From the NCBI GenBank assembly GCA_964426415.1, contig CAYRQM010000011.1, positions 1 through 46,357 on the forward strand: DNA of 46,357 nt, read 5' to 3'. The notes under the pieces were generated by a model. That model saw only the letters and a list, made by a program, of their open reading frames with translations, searched no databases and was not told the DNA's origin. This DNA comes from UBA3792 sp964426415. Its GTDB lineage: Bacteria > Bacillota > Clostridia > Christensenellales > CAG-138. Positions 32,079-40,286 of this stretch are shown one piece after another (the first letter of the stretch is position 1; each line of letters opens with the position of its first letter). A program made the translations under genes and the position numbers.

Positions 32079-33161
32079 TCAGCCTACTTTGACCTTTTTC
32101 CAAGCGTCGTTGAACACTTCGACGAAATCGCCCAAATCGTGGAACACCGTGCAGCGTGCCAGCGTCTCTTTGGACGGGTTGTAGGTTTCGCTTTCGGTGA
32201 AGTACGGGTCGAGCCGATCCATCGCCGCTTGGTTCGGCGTGGAGTAGTAGATGTATTCGGTGTTGCGGGCGGCGATCTCGCCGTCGTTCAAGAAATTGAT
32301 GAATGCATGGGCGGCTGCAACATTGGTGGCGTTCTTCGGAATGACCACGTTGTCGAACCAAACGTTGCTGCCCTCCAGCGGGACGGAGAAGTCGAGATCC
32401 GCGTTGGCGTCCATGCAGCAGAACGCATCGCCCGAATAGATGACGCACAGCGCGGCATAGCCGTTGATCATTTCATCGCGCATGTTGTCGGTGCCGTAGC
32501 CCGCAAGCAGCGGCCGTTGGGCGATGAGCGCGTCGCGTGCCGCGGCGACTTCGTCCGCGCTGCGGGTGTTCAGGTCGTACCCAAGCCGCAGCAGCGATAC
32601 GCCGATGGAGTCGCGCACGCTGTCATACATCCAAATCTTGCCTGCGTAGGTATCGTCCCACAGCACGTTCCAGCTTTTCACCGCTTCGGCGTCCACCATG
32701 GTGGTGTTGTACAAAATGCCCACCGTGCCCCACATATAGGGCAGCGAATAGGTGTTGCCCGGGTCGAACGTGTTGGTGATTTCCAGCTTGTCGGCGGCGA
32801 TGTTCTTGCGGTTGGGAATAAGGGAAAGATCCAGCGGCAGCAGCAGGTTGTCCGCAATCATCTGCTCGATGATGTATTCGGACGGGAAGCACAGGTCGTA
32901 AATGCTGTCGGAGGAACGCAGCTTGATGAGCATTTCCTCATTGCTGGTCATTTCGGAGTAGGTGACGGTGACGCCCGTCTCCTGCTCAAACAGCGTAATC
33001 AATTCGGGGTCGATGTACTCGCCCCAGTTGAGGATGTTCAGTTCGCCGCCGATGTAGTCGTACTGGTCGCCGTCGGCGTAGGTGGCGGAGACTTCCTTTG
33101 CGCCGCAGCCCATGGCGGCAAGCAACAGCACCGCGAGGCAGATACAAGCAAGTTTTTTCAT
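32079..33161 (-). CDS. potD: Spermidine/putrescine ABC transporter substrate-binding lipoprotein
   Basis: 360 residues. A lipoprotein signal ends LAAMGC (Cys19). The PotD/PotF fold follows: LNILNWGEYIDPELITLFEQETGVTVTYSEMTSNEEMLIKL, YDLCFPSEYIIEQMI, SLPYMWGTVGILYN and WNVLWDDTYAGKIWMYDS, with acidic and aromatic pocket residues as in polyamine-binding proteins. A GGAGG site precedes the start. It lies 11 bases after potC on the same strand. Which polyamine is bound cannot be told by eye. Confidence 0.94.
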   Translation of the reverse strand: MKKLACICLAVLLLAAMGCGAKEVSATYADGDQYDYIGGELNILNWGEYIDPELITLFEQETGVTVTYSEMTSNEEMLIKLRSSDSIYDLCFPSEYIIEQMIADNLLLPLDLSLIPNRKNIAADKLEITNTFDPGNTYSLPYMWGTVGILYNTTMVDAEAVKSWNVLWDDTYAGKIWMYDSVRDSIGVSLLRLGYDLNTRSADEVAAARDALIAQRPLLAGYGTDNMRDEMINGYAALCVIYSGDAFCCMDANADLDFSVPLEGSNVWFDNVVIPKNATNVAAAHAFINFLNDGEIAARNTEYIYYSTPNQAAMDRLDPYFTESETYNPSKETLARCTVFHDLGDFVEVFNDAWKKVKVG

Positions 33162-33172
33162 GTTGGTTCCTC

Positions 33173-34036
33173 CTATTTCATTTTGACCTTTTTGTTTTGA
33201 ATCTCGTATTCCCGTTCCTTGCGCATCCGCAGCACGTTGATGACCACCAGCAGCGCCACCAACGGCACGAAGATGATGGTGGCAAGCGCAGGGTTGATGC
33301 CCTTGCGGATGACGTGGGAATAGATGTAGACCGAAAGCGTTTTGTATTTATCCGCCAAGAACCATGTGACGACGAAATCGTCCAGCGACATGGTGAGCGC
33401 CATCAAAAAGCCCGACGCCACGCCCGGCCAAATGTCGGGCAGCACGACGCGTAAAAGCGCCTGAAGCGGCGAGCAGCCAAGGTCGAGCGCCGCCTCGTAC
33501 AGCAGGTTCGAGCTTTGCTTCAGCCGCGGCATCACCGAAAAGATGACATACGGGATGGAGAAGGAGATGTGCGCGATGAGAAGCTTGAGCAGCTCGGGGA
33601 TTTTGTTGCCGCCCATGTTCACCAGCAGCGTGTTGACGAACGTAAACAGCATCATGAACGTGATGCCCGTAACCAAGTCGGGATTGACCATGGGCAGCTG
33701 CGAGATGCCCAAAATCAGCGTGCGGGGGCGCTTCCGCATGGAGTTGATGCCGATGGCGGCAGCCGTGCCGATGATCGTCGCCACCACGGCGGTGACTGCG
33801 CCGATGAGCAGCGTGGTCAGCACCGCCTGCCCCGCGTCGTCTGCGAATACGGTTTGGTAGTTGGACAGCGTAAAGCCGTTCCACGCGCCGTAGTTGGAGT
33901 AGCTGACGCGCCCCGTGGCGGAGCCTGCCGCGAAGTCGTTGAACGAGAACACGATTAAGTACAGGATGGGCAGATACAAAAACAGCAGAATCAAGCCAAG
34001 ATAGACGTATTTGAGCGAACGAGAGAACCGTTTCAC
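33173..34036 (-). CDS. potC: Spermidine/putrescine ABC transporter permease
   Basis: 287 residues, six predicted helices. The cytoplasmic EAA loop is YEAALDLGCSPLQALLRVVLPDIWPGV, and the family C-terminal YIYSHVIRKGINPALATI is present. It begins within the last codons of potB (4-base overlap, 34033-34036). It pairs with PotB to form the channel energised by PotA. The charged C-terminus (RMRKEREYEIQNKKVKMK) is normal for PotC-like proteins. Confidence 0.94.
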   Translation of the reverse strand: MKRFSRSLKYVYLGLILLFLYLPILYLIVFSFNDFAAGSATGRVSYSNYGAWNGFTLSNYQTVFADDAGQAVLTTLLIGAVTAVVATIIGTAAAIGINSMRKRPRTLILGISQLPMVNPDLVTGITFMMLFTFVNTLLVNMGGNKIPELLKLLIAHISFSIPYVIFSVMPRLKQSSNLLYEAALDLGCSPLQALLRVVLPDIWPGVASGFLMALTMSLDDFVVTWFLADKYKTLSVYIYSHVIRKGINPALATIIFVPLVALLVVINVLRMRKEREYEIQNKKVKMK

Positions 34037-34836
34037 AGCAGATTCCCCCCTTCTTGTCCCTTGTCAAAGTGGTTCATCACCAGCGTGCTGATGAGCACGC
34101 ACACCAACAGGATGATGGCAAGCGTACTGCCCGTTGCAAAGCCGCCATGGGCTTCGCCGACGGTCTTGAAGGCTTGCTCGATGAGGTTGCCGTAATAGGA
34201 TTCCTTGCTGTTGCCGATGATAACGGGGACGGTAAACGCCGTGATGGCGGGAATGAACACCATCGTAATGCCCGACACGATGCCCGGCACCGACAGGGGC
34301 AGCACCACCCGCAAAAAGGTGGTGGCGCCGTTGGCGCCCAAATCGCGGGACGCTTCCAATAGGCTCTTGTCCATCTTGGACAGCGTGTTGTACAGCGGCA
34401 TCACCATAAACGGCAGGAAATTGTACACCAGCACCAGCAGCACCGCGCCCGTTGTGCCAAGCAGGGCGGGCGTATGCAGGAGGCTCGGCAGTGCGCTCAA
34501 GATTGCCTTCCAAGCGTAGGTGCGCAGCACGAAATTCATCCACATGGGCACAAAGAACAGGATGGACAAAAAGCCTGCCACGGTCTTTTTCATGTTGGAC
34601 AGGATGTACGCCACGGGATAGCCCAACAACAGACAGATGACCGTCGTCGCGCCTGCCACCAGCACGCTCTTGCCCAGCACCTGCCAGTTGGAGGCGTCCT
34701 TGAGCGTTTCAAAGCAGCGCGTCATGGAGAACACGCCGTTGTTCGTGCCGATGTAGTAGAACAGGAACAGCATGGGCACGACGATGAACAGCACCATCCA
34801 GACGATATAGGGATATGCAAAAACCTTTCGCTTCAT
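34033..34836 (-). CDS. potB: Spermidine/putrescine ABC transporter permease
   Basis: 267 residues from ATG 34836 (MKRKVFAYPYIVWMVLFIVVPM); GGAG lies 9 bases upstream, inside the end of potA. An alternative TTG at 34842 is too close to that site. Six helices with the EAA loop LEASRDLGANGATTFLRVVLPLSVPGI. It follows potA with a few bases between and overlaps potC by 4. Together they form the heterodimeric permease. Confidence 0.94.
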   Translation of the reverse strand: MKRKVFAYPYIVWMVLFIVVPMLFLFYYIGTNNGVFSMTRCFETLKDASNWQVLGKSVLVAGATTVICLLLGYPVAYILSNMKKTVAGFLSILFFVPMWMNFVLRTYAWKAILSALPSLLHTPALLGTTGAVLLVLVYNFLPFMVMPLYNTLSKMDKSLLEASRDLGANGATTFLRVVLPLSVPGIVSGITMVFIPAITAFTVPVIIGNSKESYYGNLIEQAFKTVGEAHGGFATGSTLAIILLVCVLISTLVMNHFDKGQEGGNLL

Positions 34837-34842
34837 CCGCAA

Positions 34843-36231
34843 TTACTCCGTTTCCGTCTCCTTGGCGGTCAGCTCCATCTTGTCGGCAGGCACCAAAATG
34901 CCCACCTCTTCGCCGTCCTCCATGAAGTCCTCCGTATGGGCGATCCAGTCGTTTTCCTTGCAGGAAACGGTGATTTCGTAGTGCGTGCCCAAGAACATAC
35001 ACGCCTTGACAGCGCCCGTGAGCAGGGCGTCCTGCGGCGCGACAATCTGTACGTCCTCCGGCGCGATGCGCACGATGGCGGCGTCCTTGTTTTCAAATTC
35101 GTCCAGCCCGTCGCACACAAAGCCCACATCGTCGATGTAGAGCTTGCCCTCGGAAGGCCAAACCTCGGCGTCGAAGATGTTGTTGGAGCGCGTCTTCTTC
35201 ATGATGTGGATGGCGTCGGGCGGGATCGAGATGCCCACTTGGTCGCCAACATGCGCCACCTCCGTGGTATGCACGACCCATTCATAGCCGCCGCAGTCCA
35301 CGCAGACCTCGTAATGAACGCCCATGAACACCACGGACGCCACGTGCCCCACAATGCGCGCCTTTTGCGGCTCCACTATGTCGATGTCCTCGGGCCGAAT
35401 CACCACGTCCACCTCGACGTTTTTGCCAAAGCCCGCGTCCACGCATTTGTAGGCAAAGCCGTTCATCCGCACGCGATAATCGTCCAGCATCAGACCGGGG
35501 ACGATGTTGCTTTCGCCGATGAAGTCTGCCACAAACGGGTTTTTCGGCTCGTTGTAGATGTCGGTGGGATGGCCGATTTGCTGAATCACGCCGTCCTTCA
35601 TCACCACGATGGTGTCGGACATGGTGAGCGCTTCTTCTTGGTCGTGGGTGACGTAGATGAACGTGATGCCAAGCTGCTGCTGCATCCGCTTCAGCTCGAC
35701 CTGCATCTCCTGCCGCAGCTTGAGATCCAGCGCGCCCAGCGGTTCGTCCAAAAGCAGCACCTTGGGCTCGTTGACGAGCGCCCGCGCAATGGCGACACGC
35801 TGCTGCTGCCCGCCCGAAAGCTGATCGATCCAGCGCTTGCCGTAGCCTTCCAAATTGACCAGCGAAAGCATCGCTTCGACCTTTTTTGCAATGACGTCCT
35901 TGGGAAGCCGCTTGATCTTCAGCCCAAAGGCGATGTTGTCGAATACGTTGAGATGCGGAAACAGGGCGTACTTTTGGAACACCGTGTTGATCTCCCGCTT
36001 GTGGGGCGGCACCTTGGCGATGTCCACGCCGTTCATCATGACGCGTCCCGAAGTGGGCGTGATAAAGCCCGCAATGATGCGCAGCATGGTGGTCTTGCCA
36101 CAGCCCGACGGCCCCAAAAGCGTTAAGAATTCGCCGTCGTTGATGTACAGGTCGACGTGCTCCAAAGCCACGTCGCCGTTATAGTCCTTCGAGATGTCCA
36201 GCAGCTCGATGAGATGATTCTTGTGTTCCAT
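34843..36231 (-). CDS. potA: Polyamine ABC transporter ATP-binding protein with duplicated TOBE domain
   Basis: 462 residues, about 90-110 more than typical PotA. Walker A GPSGCGKTT (40-48), Q-loop near 86, signature LSGGQQQR (138-145), Walker B VLLLDEP (158-164) and switch His196 are intact. Two C-terminal TOBE-like domains follow: about 276-345 (RPEDIDIVEP...FMGVHYEVCV...WVVHT...VGISIPPD) and about 386-455 (APEDVQIVAP...FLGTHYEITV...WIAHT...VGILVPAD). They align position by position, so the second is an internal duplication. TOBE domains regulate or couple importers of this class. First of the transport genes, just after the regulator gene. Confidence 0.95.
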   Translation of the reverse strand: MEHKNHLIELLDISKDYNGDVALEHVDLYINDGEFLTLLGPSGCGKTTMLRIIAGFITPTSGRVMMNGVDIAKVPPHKREINTVFQKYALFPHLNVFDNIAFGLKIKRLPKDVIAKKVEAMLSLVNLEGYGKRWIDQLSGGQQQRVAIARALVNEPKVLLLDEPLGALDLKLRQEMQVELKRMQQQLGITFIYVTHDQEEALTMSDTIVVMKDGVIQQIGHPTDIYNEPKNPFVADFIGESNIVPGLMLDDYRVRMNGFAYKCVDAGFGKNVEVDVVIRPEDIDIVEPQKARIVGHVASVVFMGVHYEVCVDCGGYEWVVHTTEVAHVGDQVGISIPPDAIHIMKKTRSNNIFDAEVWPSEGKLYIDDVGFVCDGLDEFENKDAAIVRIAPEDVQIVAPQDALLTGAVKACMFLGTHYEITVSCKENDWIAHTEDFMEDGEEVGILVPADKMELTAKETETE

Positions 36232-36240
36232 GCGCCCTCC

Positions 36241-36795
36241 CTAAAACGACGGCGGTGTGGAAACCCACAGTACCCGCGCCGCACTTTTGCCGTTGTTCAA
36301 AAGATAGTGTACACCCGTTGGATGAAAGTAGAAGCTGTCGCCCTTGCGCACCCGCACCTTGCGGTCGCCGTCGATGAGCGTCACGGCGCCTGCCAGCACA
36401 TACCCAAACTCCTCGCCCTCGTGGGGATCGTCCTCTTGGGAATGCCCACCGCCGTTTAGCGTGACCAAAATCGGTTCCAACGCGTTCTTTTGCGCGTCGG
36501 TGACCAGCCAGCGAATGCAAATGCCCGCGTCCTCGTCCTCCTTTTCGAACATATCCTCGGCGGTATAAACCACCCGCGCATCGGCATGTTCATTGAAAAA
36601 GGAAGCGATATCGGTGCCCAGCGTCTCCAGAATGTCCATCAGCGTGGCGATGGAGGGCGACGCAATGTCGTTCTCCAGCTGCGAAATGAACCCCTTTGTC
36701 AGCTCGGTGCGCGCCGCAAGCTCCTCTTGCGTCAAGCCCAGCCGCAAACGCAATCGTCGGATCTTCCGCCCGATTTCCGGTCTGCCCGTTTCCAT
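36241..36795 (-). CDS. XRE-family regulator with C-terminal cupin domain
   Basis: 184 residues. The N-terminal HTH_3 domain (about 8-65: IGRKIRRLRLRLGLTQEELAARTELTKGFISQLENDIASPSIATLMDIL) is followed by a cupin (about 105-182: GGHSQEDDPHEGEEFGYVLAGAVTLIDGDRKVRVRKGDSFYFHPTGVHYLLN). Regulators of this type (PuuR-like) commonly sit before potABCD and control it in response to polyamines, which may bind in the cupin. It is the first gene of the operon, 9 bases before potA. An inverted repeat just upstream is a candidate autoregulatory operator. Confidence 0.92.
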   Translation of the reverse strand: METGRPEIGRKIRRLRLRLGLTQEELAARTELTKGFISQLENDIASPSIATLMDILETLGTDIASFFNEHADARVVYTAEDMFEKEDEDAGICIRWLVTDAQKNALEPILVTLNGGGHSQEDDPHEGEEFGYVLAGAVTLIDGDRKVRVRKGDSFYFHPTGVHYLLNNGKSAARVLWVSTPPSF

Positions 36796-36817
36796 CGTGT
36801 CTACCCTTTCTAAACAT

Positions 36818-36840
36818 AAAGTTTATCAACACTAAACTTT
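36818..36840. promoter_or_regulatory. Candidate operator of the polyamine operon
   Basis: Perfect inverted repeat AAAGTTTA (36818-36825) - 7 bases - TAAACTTT (36833-36840), between the promoter and the regulator start. An extra CTAAAC half-site lies at 36810-36815. Confidence 0.65.
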
Positions 36841-36846
36841 CCGACG

Positions 36847-36878
36847 AATATAGTGCCATATTCCGACACATTTGTCAA
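36847..36878 (-). promoter_or_regulatory. Promoter of the polyamine operon
   Basis: On the minus strand TTGACA (36878-36873) is followed by an A/T-rich -10 zone; best reading TATATT (36852-36847) with a long 20-bp spacer, or ACTATA at 18 bp. The -35 is consensus, the -10 is uncertain. Confidence 0.5.
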
Positions 36879-37010
36879 TAGGTTTTTTGCGCCGAAACAA
36901 GCCTAATATTTGTCTTTAATTCCTGTTTTGCTCGATGGTTCCGATATTTCGGGACGATTGGGGCAATAGAATGAAAGGATGCAAAGCCTCACCGCACACG
37001 GCTTGCCGCG

Positions 37011-37904
37011 TTACTCCGAATCACTCTCGTGCGGAACGAACTCGCCGTCGTGCGCACGAAAGAATTCATGCAGGGTGCGGACGTTCTCCAACTCCGTCCA
37101 ATGTGTGGGCGCGACGGGACGCTTGTCCATGTCGTACAGCTTTGCGCCGCGCAGGCTTTGCAGAAAGGGGGAATGGGTGGAAATGATGAACTGGCAGCGG
37201 TCAAAACGGCAGGCGTTCTCCAAAAAGAGCGCCAACTCCTTTTGCGAGTCCGCCGACAGGCTGTTTTCGGGCTCATCCATCAGGTACAGCCTGTCGGGAC
37301 GAATCCGTGTGAGAAAGTACAGCAATGCGCTTTCCCCATTGGAATGCGTGCGGATGTTGGCACTGAGGTTTTCCCGCACATAGGCGGATTTGGTGCTTTT
37401 TCGGCGTTGGTTGCGATCCGCCAGCGCAAAGTAGTCGTCCATGGAGCGCAGCTGAAAGCCGTCAGGCTCAGCGCCGCGCACGGCATACCAACGTTCGACC
37501 AGCTCCTTGCGCCGTCCGTCCACGCCTTCGTTGAAATCGCGCAGATTGAAGATGAAGTCGAACACGTCGTCGCTGGTGATGATCTCCACGGGAAAGGGGA
37601 GGGTGCAGCGCGGGTCACGCATATAGCGGCAAAGCCGCACATAATCGGGGAAGAGGGGACTGACGTTGAAGGGCGCGTTGCGCTTGGCAGCCAGCTTTTC
37701 CGCAATGACGTTCAGAGCGGTCGTTTTGCCGCTGCCGTTTCCACCGCAAAGCAGGGTGATGGGCGCAAAGGTGAGCTGTTCCAAACCCATGTCGGGAAAG
37801 AAGGCAAAGGGGTAGTAGGTACTGTGGTAGGTTTCCAATATATCATTTATAAAGCGCTCGTCCGTTCGCCAATCCAAAAACTGAAACTGTTTCAAATAGA
37901 GCAT
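37011..37904 (-). CDS. AAA/ABC-type ATPase of the AAA_21-like family
   Basis: 297 residues from ATG 37904, after AAAGGAGG with good spacing; an in-frame ATG 10 codons upstream lies before that site. Walker A GGNGSGKT (54-61), a signature-like NGESALLYF, Walker B LYLMDEPENSLS and the His switch ISTHSPFL make an SMC/RecF-like ATPase head with no long coiled coil. Such stand-alone proteins are common in Clostridia and often annotated only as 'ATP-binding protein'; some belong to defence systems, but no partner nuclease or toxin lies next to this one. It is divergent from the CofE-like gene. Function unknown. Confidence 0.85.
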   Translation of the reverse strand: MLYLKQFQFLDWRTDERFINDILETYHSTYYPFAFFPDMGLEQLTFAPITLLCGGNGSGKTTALNVIAEKLAAKRNAPFNVSPLFPDYVRLCRYMRDPRCTLPFPVEIITSDDVFDFIFNLRDFNEGVDGRRKELVERWYAVRGAEPDGFQLRSMDDYFALADRNQRRKSTKSAYVRENLSANIRTHSNGESALLYFLTRIRPDRLYLMDEPENSLSADSQKELALFLENACRFDRCQFIISTHSPFLQSLRGAKLYDMDKRPVAPTHWTELENVRTLHEFFRAHDGEFVPHESDSE

Positions 37905-37924
37905 TCGTTCGCCCTCCTTTTGAC

Positions 37925-37933
37925 AGTATAGCA
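37925..37933 (-). promoter_or_regulatory. Extended -10 promoter of the ATPase gene
   Basis: Minus-strand TGCTATACT, a full extended -10, 21 bases before the ATG. A -35 match is poor (TTGTTC at a 20-bp spacer). Confidence 0.55.
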
Positions 37934-38002
37934 CGATATGGGCGGCGGGGGAACAAGTTTCTCACTTCGCCCAAAACGTGCCCCAATTCGCATATTTTTT
38001 GC

Positions 38003-38032
38003 TTGACACCGCCATCGCGTTTGTGCTATACT
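38003..38032 (+). promoter_or_regulatory. Promoter of the CofE-like gene
   Basis: TTGACA (38003-38008), 18-bp spacer, TATACT (38027-38032) with extended TG. A direct repeat TTCGGACAA (38049-38057 and 38060-38068) follows just downstream, 11 bases apart. Confidence 0.85.
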
Positions 38033-38098
38033 CCGAAGGTTTTTGTTGTTCGGACAAGGTTCGGACAACGGAGCGAAAAAGCGAAAGGAAGAAATGTA

Positions 38099-39277
38099 AT
38101 GAAAACCACCGTTTCTCGGGGTGTTTTTGCACCCATCGTTCGTTCGGGCGACAACATTGTTGACATCGTTGTCTCGTCCGTGCTCCGCGCATCCAAGGAG
38201 GATGGCTTTGCGATAGAGGATGCAGACGTGGTCTGCGTCACCGAATCGGTCGTCGCGCGCGCCGACGGCAACTATGCCACCATCGAACAGATCGCCGCCG
38301 ATCTGCGGGAAAAGTTCCCAAGCGGCACCATCGGCGTCGTGTTTCCCATCCTCTCTCGAAACCGCTTCGCCGTCCTGCTGCGCGCCATTGCACGCGCCGC
38401 AAAGCGCGTGGTGGTGCAGCTCCAATACCCGTGCGACGAGGTCGGCAACCAACTGGTGGACGCCGACGCGCTCGATGAAAGCGGGCTCAACCCCTACACC
38501 GACGTGCTGGACGTACCGACGTTTCGGAAGCTTTTCGGACGTCCGCTGCACCCGTTTACGGGCATGGACTATGTGGACTACTACCAAAGCATCATCCGAC
38601 AGGAGGGGGCGGAGGCGGAGCTGATTTTCTCGAACCGACCCGAAACCATCCTTGCCTACACCGACTGCGTGCTTTGCGCCGACATCCACACGAGAAGCCG
38701 CACCGCCCGCAAGCTGCAAACGGCAGGCGCACACACCGTATACACCCTGTGCGACATCCTGTCCGCACCCCGCGACGGCAGCGGATACCACCCCACCTAC
38801 GGCCTGCTCGGCTCCAACCGCGCAGACGACGATACTGTAAAGCTCTTTCCGAAAAACGCCCAGACTGTGGTCGAAGCCATTTCGGAGGAGCTTTTTCTAC
38901 GCACGGGCAAGCATGTCGAGGCGATGGTCTACGGCGACGGCGCGTTCCGCGATCCCGTGGGCGGCATTTGGGAGCTGGCAGACCCCGTGGTCGCGCCCGC
39001 GTTCACAAAGGGGCTTACAGGACAGCCCAACGAGGTCAAGCTCAAATACCTTGCCGACAATGCCCTAAAAGACCTTTCGGGCGACGCGCTGGAAGACGCC
39101 ATGCGGGACGCCATCCGCAAAAAGTCCCAACAGCTTGGCATGACCGCCATGGGCACGACGCCGCGCCGCATCACCGACCTTTTGGGCTCCTTGTGCGATT
39201 TGACCAGCGGCAGCGGGGACAAGGGCACCCCCATCGTGCTGGTGCAGGGCTATTTTCAAAACTACGCCGACGCATAA
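38099..39277 (+). CDS. F420-0:gamma-glutamyl ligase (CofE)-like domain protein
   Basis: 392 residues from ATG 38099, after GAAAGGAAG; the longer frame starts within the -35 box. The sequence matches the F420_ligase-type family found in many Clostridia (VSRGVFAPIVRSGDNIVDIVVSSVL, DADVVCVTESVVARADGNYA, HPTYGLLGSNRADDDTVKLFPKN, VEAMVYGDGAFRDPVGGIWELADPVVAPAFTKGL, ITDLLGSLCDLTSGSGDKGTPIVLVQGYFQNYA). CofE adds glutamates to F420-0, but this protein is longer than archaeal CofE (about 250) and no other F420 genes are in the window. The real substrate may be different. It is a single-gene unit with its own promoter and terminator. Confidence 0.75.
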   Translation: MKTTVSRGVFAPIVRSGDNIVDIVVSSVLRASKEDGFAIEDADVVCVTESVVARADGNYATIEQIAADLREKFPSGTIGVVFPILSRNRFAVLLRAIARAAKRVVVQLQYPCDEVGNQLVDADALDESGLNPYTDVLDVPTFRKLFGRPLHPFTGMDYVDYYQSIIRQEGAEAELIFSNRPETILAYTDCVLCADIHTRSRTARKLQTAGAHTVYTLCDILSAPRDGSGYHPTYGLLGSNRADDDTVKLFPKNAQTVVEAISEELFLRTGKHVEAMVYGDGAFRDPVGGIWELADPVVAPAFTKGLTGQPNEVKLKYLADNALKDLSGDALEDAMRDAIRKKSQQLGMTAMGTTPRRITDLLGSLCDLTSGSGDKGTPIVLVQGYFQNYADA

Positions 39278-39292
39278 CGGCGCCGATTCCAC

Positions 39293-39321
39293 GCGTGCGG
39301 TCAACCCCCGCACGCTTTTTT
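39293..39321 (+). terminator. Terminator after the CofE-like gene
   Basis: Perfect 8-bp stem GCGTGCGG/CCGCACGC (39293-39300/39308-39315), 7-base loop, then six Ts. Confidence 0.92.
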
Positions 39322-39342
39322 GCGAAAAATGCAAAATGCCCC

Positions 39343-39373
39343 TTGACACGGTATACTATGCGGTGTATAGTAT
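39343..39373 (+). promoter_or_regulatory. Promoter and PadR operator
   Basis: TTGACA (39343-39348), 17-bp spacer, TATAGT (39366-39371). A perfect inverted repeat ATACTAT (39353-39359) - 7 bases - ATAGTAT (39367-39373) covers the spacer and the -10 box, well placed for repression. Confidence 0.8.
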
Positions 39374-39394
39374 CGGACGAAAGGAGGCTTTGCG

Positions 39395-39712
39395 ATGGAT
39401 ATTCAATTGAAGCGGGGGCTATTGGATGTTTGCGTGCTGGCGTCCATGCTGCACGAGGACACCTATGGATACAAGCTCATCAAGGACGTGTCGCCGTTCA
39501 TCGAGATTTCCGAATCGACGCTGTACCCCATTCTCAAGCGTTTAGAAGGGGCAGAGCTTGTCACGGTGTACACCGTGGAGCACAGCAGCAGGCTGCGCCG
39601 CTACTATCGCATTACGGACGCGGGCAAAGCGCGGATCGCGGAGTTTCTGCAGGAATGGGAAAGCGTCATGGGCGTATACAAGTACATTGAAGGAGCATGG
39701 GAACATGAATAA
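39395..39712 (+). CDS. PadR-family transcriptional regulator
   Basis: 105 residues, a one-domain PadR protein: MDIQLKRGLLDVCVLASMLHEDTYGYKLIKDVS, then ESTLYPILKRLEGAELVTVYTVEHSSRLRRYYRITDAGKARI (winged helix and wing) and a short dimerisation helix. AAAGGAGG precedes the ATG. Single-domain PadR proteins placed before HAAS and DUF4097 genes are typical repressors of their own operon, in many cases responding to envelope or drug stress. The inverted repeat over the promoter is the probable operator. It overlaps the next gene by 8 bases. Confidence 0.93.
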   Translation: MDIQLKRGLLDVCVLASMLHEDTYGYKLIKDVSPFIEISESTLYPILKRLEGAELVTVYTVEHSSRLRRYYRITDAGKARIAEFLQEWESVMGVYKYIEGAWEHE

Positions 39713-40286
39713 AAAGCAGTTTTTGAGCAGGCTCAACCGCGCGCTGCACAAGATGAAGCCGGCCGAGCGGAGGCAGTCGGTGGCATACTACGCCGAGCTG
39801 ATCGACGACGGGATGGAAAACGGGCTGTCCGAAGCGGAAGCGGTGGAAAAGTGCGGCGATGCAGACCGCATCGCGGAGGAAATTCTGTCGGACGCGGGCA
39901 TGGCGGACACGATCAAGCCCAAGGGCGACACGGCAAAAACGGTGCTGATTGCGGCGGGCTCGCCGCTGTGGATGGTGTTTGCGTGCGCAGCGGCAGCGGT
40001 GCTGTTGGTGCTGTACGTCACCATGTGGGCGGTGCTGATTGCGCTGTATGCGGTGCTGGTCGCCGTCTTTGCGGCAGGCTTGGCAGGCGTTTTGCAATTT
40101 GTGCTGCAGCTCCTTGCGGGCGCGCCCGCAACGGCGTTTATGATGCTGGGCGCAGGGCTCATCTGCGTGGGCTTGGGTCTGCTGCTGACGGCGCCCATCG
40201 TTCAGCTTTCCAAGCTGTTCGTCAAGGGAACGATATCGTCATGGAAATGGGTATGGAACAAGGCAAAAGGAGGAACATCAAAATGA
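39705..40286 (+). CDS. DUF1700 (HAAS-domain) membrane protein
   Basis: 193 residues from ATG 39705, overlapping the padR stop. The N-terminal HAAS domain (MNKKQFLSRLNRALHKMKPAERRQSVAYYAELIDDGMENGLSEAEAVEKCGDADRIAEEIL) is followed by two to three membrane segments (about residues 85-185). HAAS proteins are commonly paired with PadR and DUF4097 and are thought to act as membrane sensors or partners; the mechanism is not known. It overlaps the DUF4097 gene by 4 bases (ATGA). Confidence 0.9.
   Translation: MNKKQFLSRLNRALHKMKPAERRQSVAYYAELIDDGMENGLSEAEAVEKCGDADRIAEEILSDAGMADTIKPKGDTAKTVLIAAGSPLWMVFACAAAAVLLVLYVTMWAVLIALYAVLVAVFAAGLAGVLQFVLQLLAGAPATAFMMLGAGLICVGLGLLLTAPIVQLSKLFVKGTISSWKWVWNKAKGGTSK

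Noticed and set aside
37011..37904. Anti-phage defence gene
   Set aside because: The ATPase type occurs in some defence systems, but there is no nuclease, reverse transcriptase or toxin next to it, and the adjacent gene is a metabolic-type ligase on the opposite strand.
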